A stretch of 64,000 nt of DNA from Wolfiporia cocos (Eukaryota > Basidiomycota > Agaricomycetes > Polyporales > Phaeolaceae), in contig JACCLO010000027.1 of NCBI GenBank assembly GCA_029448655.1, positions 94,368 to 158,367 on the forward strand. Reading direction: 5' to 3'. This document shows, piece after piece, positions 55,301-64,000 of this stretch. How positions within the stretch are numbered: the stretch's first letter is position 1; each line of letters opens with the position of its first letter. Position numbers and translations under genes: made by a program. The notes below the pieces were generated by a model. The model saw only the letters and a list, made by a program, of their open reading frames with translations, was not told the origin of the DNA and ran no database searches.

Positions 55301-55549
55301 TGCCCCCAGACACCTTGTCAGGTGCTGGGCGCTAGTCATTGTAGATCAGGTGCCGCTACGCGGTCACCTGTCTACGCGTTCTGGTCACGTGTCTACGTCT
55401 TTGACCGAATATCTATATTCCTACGCGTCCGGTAAGGGGCGCGCGGGTGGCTACGGCCTTTAAGGGTTTAGTAGGGCACCCTTAGCCCGTATAGTAGGGA
55501 ACTACCAAGTATTTAGCTAGAGGAGAGAGAAACGTACTTTCTTGTGACA
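52304..55549 (-). mobile_element. Element E: non-autonomous LTR retrotransposon with GC-rich core
   Basis: Two 639-bp LTRs (52304-52942 and 54911-55549), the same by eye, with perfect CCAAT duplications at 52299-52303 and 55550-55554. Minus orientation: polypurine tract AAGGAGGGGGTGA beside the 3' LTR, and a self-priming site (54899-54909) complementary over 11 bases to LTR 55090-55100, which begins 34 bases after the TATA start. The 1968-bp interior has no gag or pol similarity. Its plus strand is G/T-rich and strikingly poor in A, so the element RNA would be poor in U. Open frames there (for example 53833-54501, plus) follow from composition and are not called as genes. LARD-like. Confidence 0.92.
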
Positions 55550-55727
55550 CCAATGCAATGATAGTTTATTTTATATTCTCACATATGACACAGATTGTGG
55601 TCACCCTAAACTGATGGATCTACATCATACAAAACACTTTCTTCATACCTCAGGAATCGTAACCTATATGCAGTCAGATAAGTGACAGTAGATTGTTAGG
55701 CCTTATTGTCACAATCCTGTCTCTGTG

Positions 55728-55870
55728 ACATCTCAAGCTGCCAGCACAAGATAGAGTTTTAAGAAGAAGAAAAGAGTTCCCAGGCAAGCACACGATGCTC
55801 AGCAAGAGTAGAAAAGAGTAGGGAAATGCTCCAAGTTCACATTGTTGAGTCTAGGAAAGTAAGTCCCTAT
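55728..55870 (-). repeat. Fragment of repeat G
   Basis: TGACATCTCAAGCTGCCAGCACA resembles 41243-41265, and GTAGGGAAATGCTCC resembles GTAGGGAAAATGCCCC at 960. Old, truncated copy. Confidence 0.45.
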
Positions 55871-55886
55871 GGTGCCAACGGCCTAG

Positions 55887-56949
55887 TCACTGCCTCTTGA
55901 ATTTCTGGATTGCATCAAGTCCATTCTCGAAGGTCCGCATACGGTTCTCCTTGATGTGAGAGCGGGTAATGCGTGCTGGCACTTCAAGCTTGCAGTGCTT
56001 TGGAGGGGGGGTTGTCTGGTTGGAGCGGACAGTGCGCTGCTGCTGTGAGGGGCTGGAATCCACAGTAAGTTCAGCCTCGTCCATTTTGCTCTCTTCCTCC
56101 TCCTCATGCATGAGTAACTGTAGCATCGCACTTTGATGCTCCTGGCTATTGTGGATGTTCTCTTCACTTCCTTCTCCACCTTCAGCACCCACATCTCCGG
56201 TTTCGTACTCATCCTCTGATGATGAGATATCAGAGAGATATCCACAGAAAATCTTGTCTCCACTCAGTGCTGGCTGGCGAACACTTGGAATGGTATGTAA
56301 ACCACCCTGTTGCTCATTTGACTGCTGCTCTGACAGCTCAGGACCCTTCTGTGTCGAGAAAAACGAGTGCATGAATTGCGCACCAGAGCTGTGCCTGAAA
56401 CTCGTCAACACATACATTGCCCATGAATTGTGATAAGTACCTCTTACGGTGAGCCTGTTCATCCCAAAGCTTCTTATCGTGCCTCCGTTTCGTTCTGTCT
56501 GACATGCCATTGTAACCCAGAGCCCGGTTGCTCTCTGCTTGCTTCCAGACGCTCTGAGACATTGGTCTCATTAGGATACCGAAGGCATCCCTGTTGCGTT
56601 CTTTCCTCTGCTGTGCCATCTCCAGACTCTGACGCAGCTCATCACCCGTCAACTCAGACAAATCGTTGTTGTTGTCGTCATCATCTCCGTCATCATCTCC
56701 GTCATCATCTCCGTTGTTGCCCTCGTCATCATTCAAGTCCTCTCCATCTTCATTCTTGTCCGAGGAGATCATGTAACTCACATCCCCCATCCATGACGTG
56801 CACTCGTCATCCTCATCTGAGCTTATGCAGAGAACATCTCGCGCAGCTGATACTTGGGCTTGTGATGTGCACGACTGCTTTCTGGCGCTGGCGTGTGTGC
56901 TCAACTGCTTCCCAGTACGTGCACGAGCAGCGGCAGCTTTGCGTGCTTT
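55887..56949 (-). pseudogene. Acidic unknown gene fragment, two exons visible
   Basis: Exon A, about 56949-56441, encodes an Ala/Arg-rich start, SSDEDDE, a long Asp/Asn run (GDDDGDDDGDDDDNNND) and NRALGYNGMSDRTKRRHDKK. The intron 56440-56395 (46 bases, GTACTT...TTTCAG) joins HRK-R to HSSGAQF in frame. Exon B, 56394-55887, encodes SDISSSEDEYETGDVG, an acidic Glu run and a basic end, ENGLDAIQKFKRQ. An upstream intron end (GATACAG) at about 56950 suggests a missing 5' exon. The NR-LGYNG-S-RT-RRH motif is one I remember from transposon-associated proteins of Agaricomycetes, not verified. The charge pattern suggests a nuclear or DNA-binding accessory protein (inference). No stop inside the joined exons; it is called a fragment because the 5' end is lost near an LTR. 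Confidence 0.5.
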
Positions 56950-56974
56950 CTGTATCTTACTACAGACACACTAG

Positions 56975-57163
56975 TTAGTAGCACGTGTTCTCACCCTGTA
57001 CATATTTAAAGACCAAGGCTTGACGCCTTGATATCTTAGTTCTATTCTTCTCGGCTACCGCCGCAGAAGCACCTCTCACCCTCTGTAGCTTGCCTTCTAA
57101 CCCCTCACCAACTTGTCTGAGTAAGACCCTTAAGTTGGTGAGTCCCACAAGATGGCTTGTGTC
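56975..57163 (+). repeat. J-family LTR fragment
   Basis: It shares TTAGTTCTATTCTTCTCGGC with LTR J (minus strand near 10970-10989) and ends GTGAGTCCCACAAGATGGCTTGTGTCA-like, as J and A LTRs do. Only R-U5 and the TATA region (ATATTTAAAG) are present. An open frame on the opposite strand here is a shadow. 57164-57700 has further LTR-like sequence (TGCACAGATCACC at about 57661) but no clear boundary. Confidence 0.6.
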
Positions 57164-57691
57164 AATTATTTTGTGCACATCCAGAATTGTCCTCTCTTAC
57201 TATGTTTACTGTACTTATTGCACATGGCTGGGGTCGATCCAACGACCTGAAGGTCAGTGGGTCATGTGAGTTGTGTCACATGACTTGCCAAACTCTTAGA
57301 TTAGATAGCAGCACCAGGTACTATCACAGGAATCATGTCAGGTGACCCTCCTTCTTATCTAAGATGTCAGGACTATTATTAGTCTACAGGCCTCACATTC
57401 TAGGTTTCTATAACCTCATGCCTATTATTATAGGCCCAGACTCAGTGTGGTCTGCTTACCTTACAGATATGACATAGTGGTGCCATTTACTATACACATA
57501 TGACATACAAGGCTAGTCTTACATAGTCAAGTCATCTTCTATGACATACAGTGATATTCTTAGGATACAAAGGACATCATTATGATATACTGCACTATCA
57601 TTAGAGTAGCACCACACCATGAGGGCTTATGGCATCATGGGCTATACTTAGCCACTTATGCACAGATCACCTTAGTTTAGAGTGGTCTTAC

Positions 57692-58999
57692 TTATTTGCG
57701 GTCATACAGACTTCTATATATTAAGGAACCGACGATCTTCAGCCTGGGGATCGCGATAACAAGCTTCGATCCAGATGCCGTAATTCCCGCTTCGACAAAC
57801 CTGGCAAGCAGCTTATTAGCTGTACATGCAAACTCATACATGAACCTCTGAATATTCGAATTGCCTGCAACAGCCTTGTCGTCATAGTCAGTACTCGGAC
57901 CCTTCACACCTACATCATCCACAAAAGCATCAGCTTCGTTCGGTAACATGTCACCCAACGTATGCAATATGCATTGACTGAATTCAGGCATTGCATTAGT
58001 ATAGCCTTGTGGCAGCCTAGTCAATCGCAACGACCCAAAGGGGCATTGGAATGTTGTAAGGTCGCGCGAAACTGATGCGAGAATGCAGTTGTCGAAACCT
58101 GCCATAATGTCAGCTAGCATAAAAATGTGATGCCCTACAAAGCTTTCAGCAAAGTCATCTGGCCATGGAGGTAGCACCGCATCACATATAGTGATAGCGT
58201 TAAGGTCACCTAAATTGAATACGAGTCGCGGATCACCCTGTTTCTTTTTGACCGCAAAATATGCTGTCCGATACGACGCGGAGAATGGCTCAAACTTGCC
58301 AGCATCTAATTGGCATTTGATGACTGCTTTCACCTTCTCCTCGATGGCCTTTGGAATTCGGATGGACGGTTGTGTCCATGGTACGTGTTCGATCACTGGT
58401 ATTTCATAGTCAGGAAAGTATCTTGGGGAGAAAGTACCTCACTCATCGTCAGTCCACGCAAATGCTGCCTGTCACGAAACCACAACATGGACTAGCAAGT
58501 CAATTTCTGCATCTGATAAGAAGTTAGCGGGAATCTTCGCAATCACATCACTCAGCCGCTGCACGGTCCACCAATTGCCTGAGCCGAATTCATACTTCTT
58601 TCAGGGTCTCAGTTCAATTGGTAGCGGCATCAACTCAGGTATAGCAATAGGTTTGAATTTCTGTGTGAATGGGTTAGGCATATACGATGGCACTGGGCAC
58701 ACCTTTCGGTCAATGGGCTTATATCTTTTCAATGCTACTGTCACGCTATAATGCATTTGTACACGTTTGCGCCATGCTGAAGGGACTGGAGTCAAAGGAA
58801 TGGGGCTTGCTGCAATATAATCCTGTAACAACCTGTCAGAAGAGTCTGGTGGATCAATCTGGGAAGCTATCGATAACTCTGAATCTGTGAGTGTAGAGAT
58901 GTCGCTCGCAACACAATGAAAAATGTTATCCAACCTAGGAATTTCTGAGGACGCGATACTACCTATCGAGGCCAGTTCAGACATCACGCCTCTCTTCAA
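57692..58999 (-). pseudogene. Linker and reverse transcriptase of element K, truncated
   Basis: 58999-58601 encodes a linker (DIDPPDSSDRLL-like, Pro-rich). The RT frame 58396-57692 has IRIPKAIEEKVKAVIKCQLD, YFAVKKKQGDPRLVFNLGDLN, RLPQGYTNAMPEF and the catalytic box FVDDVGVKGP. It ends after IVGSLI, where thumb and RNase H should follow. Sequence between 58396 and 58601 is out of frame. Expected length downstream is lost at an LTR-like junction near 57720. Confidence 0.7.
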
Positions 59000-59781
59000 A
59001 AATCCTTGCGTGACACGAGTCCTGTCATGAACACTAATTTCTCCTTGTTTCGGTCAGTGCCTGTGTCGACAATACGCACCTGTATCGGCGTCATGGATCG
59101 ATCACCGTTGCGATGTGCCACAAGGTACATTCCGTTCTTCCTTTCATATTCTAGATTAGCTGCCACCCACTGTAACCATGGCTGCCCGAGAATCCCATTG
59201 TGTTGCCCTAAGTCAGTCAGGGTGACAAAGTAATGGTGATCAAACCTTTCCCCCCCAATCTCGACAGGTGCGTCACGGATGCAGCCCTCAAGTGGTGTAA
59301 GCATACCATTAATACCTTTGAGTGTCCACCCACACCCATCTGGATCGATAGCTAGGTTAGTCTGATCCCACACTTTCTTCAATATAAAGTTCAGCTTTGA
59401 TCCTGAGTCTACGAGGTACATTACTGCCTCAGTCCCAAACATCCCTTGTACAACTCCACATGCCATTGCAAAGAATCGTTCCTGTCCAACTGCCACAGCA
59501 TAAACGTCAGCGTGCTGCGTTATTACCTCTTCGAGGTTCTCACCCTCCTGTAAGCTCAGCATCACCGACCCCTCTGTCACGACATTCTCGACTGCCTCTT
59601 TCTCATCTTCAACTGTGGCTATCCGATTTGCTTGTGCCACAGATCCACCTACCTCCTTGCGCGTCTTCGTGAGTGCCGCAAAACGCTTCTGCAAGGTAGG
59701 CGAAATTCCTATTATCTGTCTCAGTTGCAGCGTTAGCGTCTGATCAAGTATCTGATTAGCGACGTCGTTGGCGGACACCAT
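58996..59781 (-). CDS. Protease region of element K
   Basis: A 261-residue open frame with an aspartic protease motif YLVDSGSKLNFI (about residue 123) and a second conserved strand, HNGILGQPWLQW. It lies in the same frame as the preceding Gag part, after one TAG. It ends at a TTTTTGA stop (58996-58998); the RT-linker frame continues at -1 across the T run. It processes the polyprotein in related elements. The element is truncated, so activity is unlikely. Confidence 0.65.
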   Translation of the reverse strand: MVSANDVANQILDQTLTLQLRQIIGISPTLQKRFAALTKTRKEVGGSVAQANRIATVEDEKEAVENVVTEGSVMLSLQEGENLEEVITQHADVYAVAVGQERFFAMACGVVQGMFGTEAVMYLVDSGSKLNFILKKVWDQTNLAIDPDGCGWTLKGINGMLTPLEGCIRDAPVEIGGERFDHHYFVTLTDLGQHNGILGQPWLQWVAANLEYERKNGMYLVAHRNGDRSMTPIQVRIVDTGTDRNKEKLVFMTGLVSRKDF

Positions 59782-59784
59782 ATC

Positions 59785-60570
59785 CTATACGTCAGACGTG
59801 AACCTCGTCTGCTTCAGATGAGGAGGCATGTCCCTCTTGTGCGCAGTTACCTGATCCTTCTTCCTAGTCTTCCAACCCTCTTCCATGTTCACGGCTGGTG
59901 GCTTCTCGCTCGCAGCCTTACCATCCACTTTCGCTGTCGGCGTCATCTTTGTAGCTTCAGACAGCCCCACAACCTTACCCTTCGACCTATCGTTAGTGTG
60001 CCTGTATTCAAACCTCTTGGCTATCGGCTCTTCATTGCTTGACTCTCCATCCTCTGCTGTCGACTTCTTGGCTTGTGCTCGAGTAGCTGCAAAAGTGTTC
60101 AGCACCCTCAATGAGTATGCGTATACGTCACCTTCGATCAATTGTTTGCCGTCAACTAACACCCCTAGGCTCGAACAGGTACCTGAGGGACCTGCAACAT
60201 TAGACATGTCACGGTCCTTTTCCTTACCGAAACAGATCTCCTCTTGCAGCACCACTGCAATGCCGCCACGTTGCCCGGCAGGCATCATCAGTAAGTTTGC
60301 TCCGTTTGCTTGAATGACCTTCCCAGTTGCTGGCGAAAACTGACACATCTTTTCTGCAATTAGTGCTATCGTCTCTGGACACTTACTCATCCCAATCGGA
60401 TGATCGAGATTGACACCCTCCGTCTTGCCACACATGAAACATGTATGTGGTGCCCTTTCCATCTGGCCAGTCGATACCTGATGCATATGCTGATGCTGTG
60501 TCGTTGGTTGTTCCTGTCGTACCTGTGTCGCTACCTCCTGATTTGCGATCGTCAGCTGTAATTTAGTCAA
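59785..60570 (-). pseudogene. Gag C-terminal part of element K with zinc-binding motif
   Basis: A 261-codon frame. Near residues 44-65 it has CFMCGKTEGVNLDHPIGMSKCP, spaced as C-X2-C-X10-H-X6-C, a variant of the Gag knuckle. The rest is basic and Ser-rich. It ends with a single TAG (59785-59787), after which the same frame continues into the protease; the next ATG is one codon downstream. Confidence 0.65.
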
Positions 60571-60604
60571 TGCTTCACTCAGCTGTGCTATCTTTCCGTC
60601 TGTT

Positions 60605-61466
60605 CGTCTTTCTCGTTAGCCTTCGACTTCACTTTCTTACCACATTACTCTTTCTCAGCTCTCTTTCTAGCTCTACGCCTCACCTCCTTCCCGGAATCCG
60701 ATTCGTCAGATGACAACTCCTTGTCGTCACTCGTCTCTTTGTCAGAACCTGAGTTCAATGTACCTAGACCATACTCAATGTTATTTCTGCTAAAATACAA
60801 TCTGACTGCTTCAATCGTCATGCTTTGATCCGGAGGTGCATCCATTGTGATGTCTTTACCTATTTTCCTGCGCAAACTACCTGCAATACGATGCCTCACA
60901 GTCACCGGTAAGCCTTGGTAAAATAACAAATCTCTCTCTGTCTCTGTCATCTTACTCTTTCTCACCAGGTCCCCCTCTTTCAGAGCAAAGTTCCTAACAT
61001 ATCTGTCGAAGGAGCTACACAAGTTCACTCGCTCGTCCTCTCAGCAACGCCTTGAGAACTCACATAGACCCTCCGGCATAGGTACCGTTTTCTCCTCCTC
61101 AGAAGGAAAATAATGATAAAATACCTTCTTAGTATCTATCCAAGTCTTGTTCTTGAACAGCTCATGATTCTTGATGATCTGTCCAATGCTGGACTTACAA
61201 TACTGTAGAACCTTGTCTGACCACTCAGTATACGGAATACCAGCAGCGTAAGCCTGTGCTTCAAAAACTAACAAGAAATCTGTTACGTTCTTACCGTCAA
61301 ATTCAGGTGCATAGCGTGACCCTGCGCTCATCATCGGAACGACGAGTGCTGAAGTGATTGCCGACATGGTGTTTGCGATCGATGGTATGTTCGTCGTGTT
61401 TGTGTTTGTGTTCACGTTCGTGTTGAGGGGCTGCTGATTAGTAGAACTAGTGGATGACTTTGTCAT
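60605..61466 (-). pseudogene. Gag N-terminal and capsid part of element K
   Basis: A Thr/Asn-rich start (MTKSSTSSTNQQ) with NTNTNT repeats is followed by a capsid-like stretch (APEFDGKNVTDFLLVFEAQAYAAG) typical of fungal gypsy Gag, up to a stop at about 61043. The match resumes in another frame (FDRYVRNFALKEGDLVRKSKM...YQGLP) to 60645 with acidic and Arg-rich ends. At least one frameshift, so not functional as is. Confidence 0.7.
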
Positions 61467-63040
61467 GGAGCGGGTAACTGATCTATTATTAGAGGGTACG
61501 GTCTTATGCCCTCGCGCAGCGCCGCTAGACGCTTGTGTACGCGACGTTGCAGTCTATCTGTGCTGAAAGAACTAGTTGTAGCAAACAGGCTCAAACTCTT
61601 TTACTACAGAGAGGATCATCAGACCATCGAGACGTCATTCGTGCTACAGCGTGATGCTCCGAACTTCTCCATCGGCACTCGAAACTTTCACACCCAATAT
61701 CACTGCATTGTATCCGACACCGCGTACATCCGCGAGGCACACCAAGCCGGTTCAATCACACTATACAACTCCACCAAAATCCGGGCAACATCATGCAAGT
61801 ATCACACCAACCTTGACAAGTTGTATCCACTGGTACACTGGAGTAGCATGAAGCCATGGTTCTAGCCGATGAGGTCGCAGGGATGAATTGGTCTTAAGGT
61901 CAAGACAAAAAGTGTCGTCCTCTTGTGGAGGGGTAGCGCGTTTCTATACTCAAATCCGTATAAGTCACAAGATCACCATTCGAACAACGATTACAAGATA
62001 GCAAGCTCAAGTTCTCTACACTCAAACTCGCAGAAGCTTTAAGAATCAAGCACATACCAAAAACTTTATCGAGCGTACAGCATTAGTATGCGATTATACT
62101 CTTCGATCATGCATACAGGTCGTCGTCCTGCGTGTATATTTTATTTCTGGTATTTTTGATTATTTTCCTTACTGTACTAAAACCTCTGCACCGACTCTAG
62201 CAGCGCATGAGACATGTCCCAAGGGAGTGGTACGCAAAAGTGAAGTAGGATCTGTGACGTTCCAGACCGACGTTTCTGCGCTCGAGGGTGGCAAGATGCG
62301 CACGTAAATTGGATGTGGTCTTGACATTGTTGATGGAGTCCGAGCCATTGCGTGTTTCGTACGCCAATCCTGACGGTATGTCGGATGTGTCTGTGCCGAC
62401 AACGTGGCCTCCATCTATTTTTTCTCCACTACTTCACATAGATTCATAGGCACAAGACTGTTATGGTAGTCATTTTTCCTTATCGAGTTACATGATCACT
62501 CGCTTCTCTCGATCGCATATCACTACTTTTTCTTCTGTTGTATTTCAGTTGGCTCTTGAAACTGTGTCGTTTGTAACATAAAACAGCTGCCATACCCAGG
62601 GTGCAATCCATCTCTCTCTCCTTGCATTTTCTGTGTGACGCTGTCCTCTAAGTCTTAGCGAGGCGACACCAAGCTCAACCGTAGCTGATCAAGTCTTTGT
62701 GGTGAAGAGATCACCGGTGAGTCTTGAAGTTTTTAGTTGTTTCATCTCGTAGTATCTCCTTGTCGTTAGCAAAGATGATCATGTGTTAGTATTCGTGATT
62801 GCGCGCACATTAGTTTGTGGCCAATCGGATATTTTGTTGTGGGTTTTTCTTGCATTCCCACACATACATTTTGTTCTCTCGCGCTACGTATCGGCGATCT
62901 GCTATTCGCTGCATTTTTGCACTGCCCTTCCACACCACTCAGCGACATCTGACACGTCACTAATGCTTGGTGTTATCATCACTCTGCTTGTAATCGTGTG
63001 TGCAAAATGTAATCCCTGCCTGTTATTTATTGGGATTTTC
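61467..63040. other. No supported gene
   Basis: The part next to element K (61470-62700) may hold its leader and 5' LTR, but no LTR termini or second copy are in the window. Short open frames on both strands lack recognisable domains. Confidence 0.4.
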
Positions 63041-63055
63041 TGTTGGGTATCTACA

Positions 63056-63251
63056 GGCCATTTACATTACAACAGCTACAAAATTCCCATAGGGCAGTGC
63101 AGGAAGAAGATGCGCAACACAAGTTTTTGTCAAAGGGATTTGAAGATGTGCGTTGCAGGCACGGGGCATGGGAATTGACTGGCCAACTCTGTGGGTCAGT
63201 GGGACATGCCCTATGGGATGACGGATTGGAGGTGGGGAATGTGGCTGGTAT
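63056..63251 (+). pseudogene. Possible isolated exon near the telomere
   Basis: An open stretch of about 65 codons (FTLQQLQNSHRAVQEEDAQH ... GQLCGSVGHALWDDGLEVGN) lies between an acceptor-like GTATCTACAG and a donor-like GTATGTGAG. Composition looks protein-like, but no family is recognised and no partner exon was found. It may be a remnant of a subtelomeric gene. Confidence 0.25.
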
Positions 63252-63589
63252 GTGAGCATTGTCACGGGTGGCTGGTTTAGTAATGAGATGTATGCTATGG
63301 GAACTTGGGGTATTTTGCAACTGTTTTCTACTGTTGGTGAGGATTGTGCACTTGGCTAGCAACTGTTTCGTTCTTAGCAGAAGTCTATGTTGTGTCAGGA
63401 GGTTGAGATGTGACAGAGACAGAATTGTGAGACACAGATAAGAGAATGTGAGAGCTGAGATGGTATGTGTGATGATAGGTGATGGGACTATGTAGGAGTG
63501 TAGTACGTGAGATGACGTTAGTTAGATGAGTGAGTGAGATTTAGATTGTTGGATTAAGGGTAGGTATGGAGGATGAATGTGATAGAGAT
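63252..63589. other. Subtelomeric spacer, G-rich, no gene
   Basis: GA/GT-rich sequence with irregular GTGAGATG-like words between the possible exon and the AT-rich pre-telomeric block. Nothing coding seen. Confidence 0.4.
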
Positions 63590-63860
63590 GATAAAAGTGT
63601 GTGTGGCAGTTTGGGGATGATTTGATTTTGGGTGAATTTATTTGAAGTTGTGGGAATTTTAAATGAATTTAATGGGGTTGTGTGAGCATTGTATATATTT
63701 ATGTGGGGTTATGTGAGTATGAAATGAAATTATGTGGGGTTATGTGAGCATGAAATGAATTTATGTGAGGTTGTGTGGTGTCAATTGAAATCATATGGTA
63801 TTGTTTGGAGTTAGAATCAATTAGTTAACATAAAATAAATTTTAAATTTAATTTTGCATT
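63590..63860. repeat. AT-rich pre-telomeric block
   Basis: About 270 bases of T/G/A-rich sequence with short degenerate tandem units (motifs such as ATGTGGGGTTATGTGAG and ATGAATTTATG) directly before the telomere. The last bases before the first repeat read GCATTTTAGGGG. The same kind of block, same polarity, occurs at 23390-23655 and around 3280-3500. No coding potential seen. Confidence 0.75.
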
Positions 63861-64000
63861 TTAGGGGTTAGGGGTTAGGGGTTAGGGGTTAGGGGTTAGG
63901 GGTTAGGGGTTAGGGGTTAGGGGTTAGGGGTTAGGGGTTAGGGGTTAGGGGTTAGGGGTTAGGGGTTAGGGGTTAGGGGTTAGGGGTTAGGGGTTAGGGG
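63861..64000 (+). repeat. Telomere, (TTAGGGG)20
   Basis: Twenty perfect tandem copies of the heptamer TTAGGGG run to the window edge, G-rich strand pointing outwards, so this is the right-hand chromosome end. The unit has one more G than the TTAGGG usual in filamentous fungi. The uniformity of all copies argues against random sequencing error. It follows an AT-rich block. Confidence 0.97.

Larger units (their letters stand above)
57692..61466 (-). mobile_element. Element K: truncated, decayed Ty3/gypsy element
   Basis: Minus-strand order is Gag, protease, reverse transcriptase, then truncation at about 57720, so RNase H and integrase are missing. No LTR pair was identified. Proteins differ strongly from A-C (RT has FVDDVG where A has YLDDIL; no chromodomain or dUTPase remains). 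Several frame breaks. An older family than the nested elements. Confidence 0.8.

Noticed and set aside
56975..57178. Candidate first exon for the acidic gene at 55887-56949
   Set aside because: The sequence is the R-U5 part of a J-family LTR on the other strand.

Overview
This window is a subtelomeric end of a chromosome from a filamentous basidiomycete, most likely an Agaricomycete. The right edge (63861-64000) is twenty uninterrupted copies of the 7-nt telomere repeat TTAGGGG. The content is fungal: short GT-AG introns, chromodomain Ty3/gypsy retrotransposons, and a decayed copy of an uncharacterised gene family that I remember as multi-copy in Agaricomycetes. Almost nothing looks like single-copy host gene space.

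The window is a stack of nested LTR retrotransposons, most of them datable by perfect 5-bp target duplications. Left edge to 7.1 kb: solo LTRs inserted inside solo LTRs. 7.1-8.95 kb: a low-complexity gene fragment and a 579-bp foldback repeat. 9.5-23.2 kb: a dead gene split by a 1.1-kb solo LTR, which is itself split by a complete 10-kb chromovirus (element A). 23.3-26.6 kb: a fossil telomere junction, long hairpins and a minisatellite. 27-52 kb: a solo LTR containing element C (dead, itself hit by a solo LTR and by the small non-autonomous element D), then element B, a near-twin of A in the opposite orientation. 52.3-55.5 kb: non-autonomous element E. 55.9-61.5 kb: an acidic unknown gene fragment and a truncated older gypsy element K. 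62-63.86 kb: near gene-free subtelomere leading to the telomere.

Elements A, B and C share an unusual layout: long leader, an extra 5' ORF of unknown function (ORF0), gag, then pol ending in chromodomain plus a complete trimeric-type dUTPase. Five elements (A, B, C, D, E), including the two without coding capacity, carry a short sequence just inside the 5' LTR that is complementary to a stretch of the LTR 33-34 nt downstream of its TATA box. That predicts Tf1/sushi-style self-primed reverse transcription instead of tRNA priming. A second conserved module (a GCACAGACCA box, then CATGTATATA, then an inverted repeat ending at the predicted start) recurs in many LTR families. Autonomous copies could therefore mobilise D and E in trans; the chromodomain fits targeting to heterochromatin such as this chromosome end.

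All boundaries, identities and motif matches were read by eye; no database was searched.
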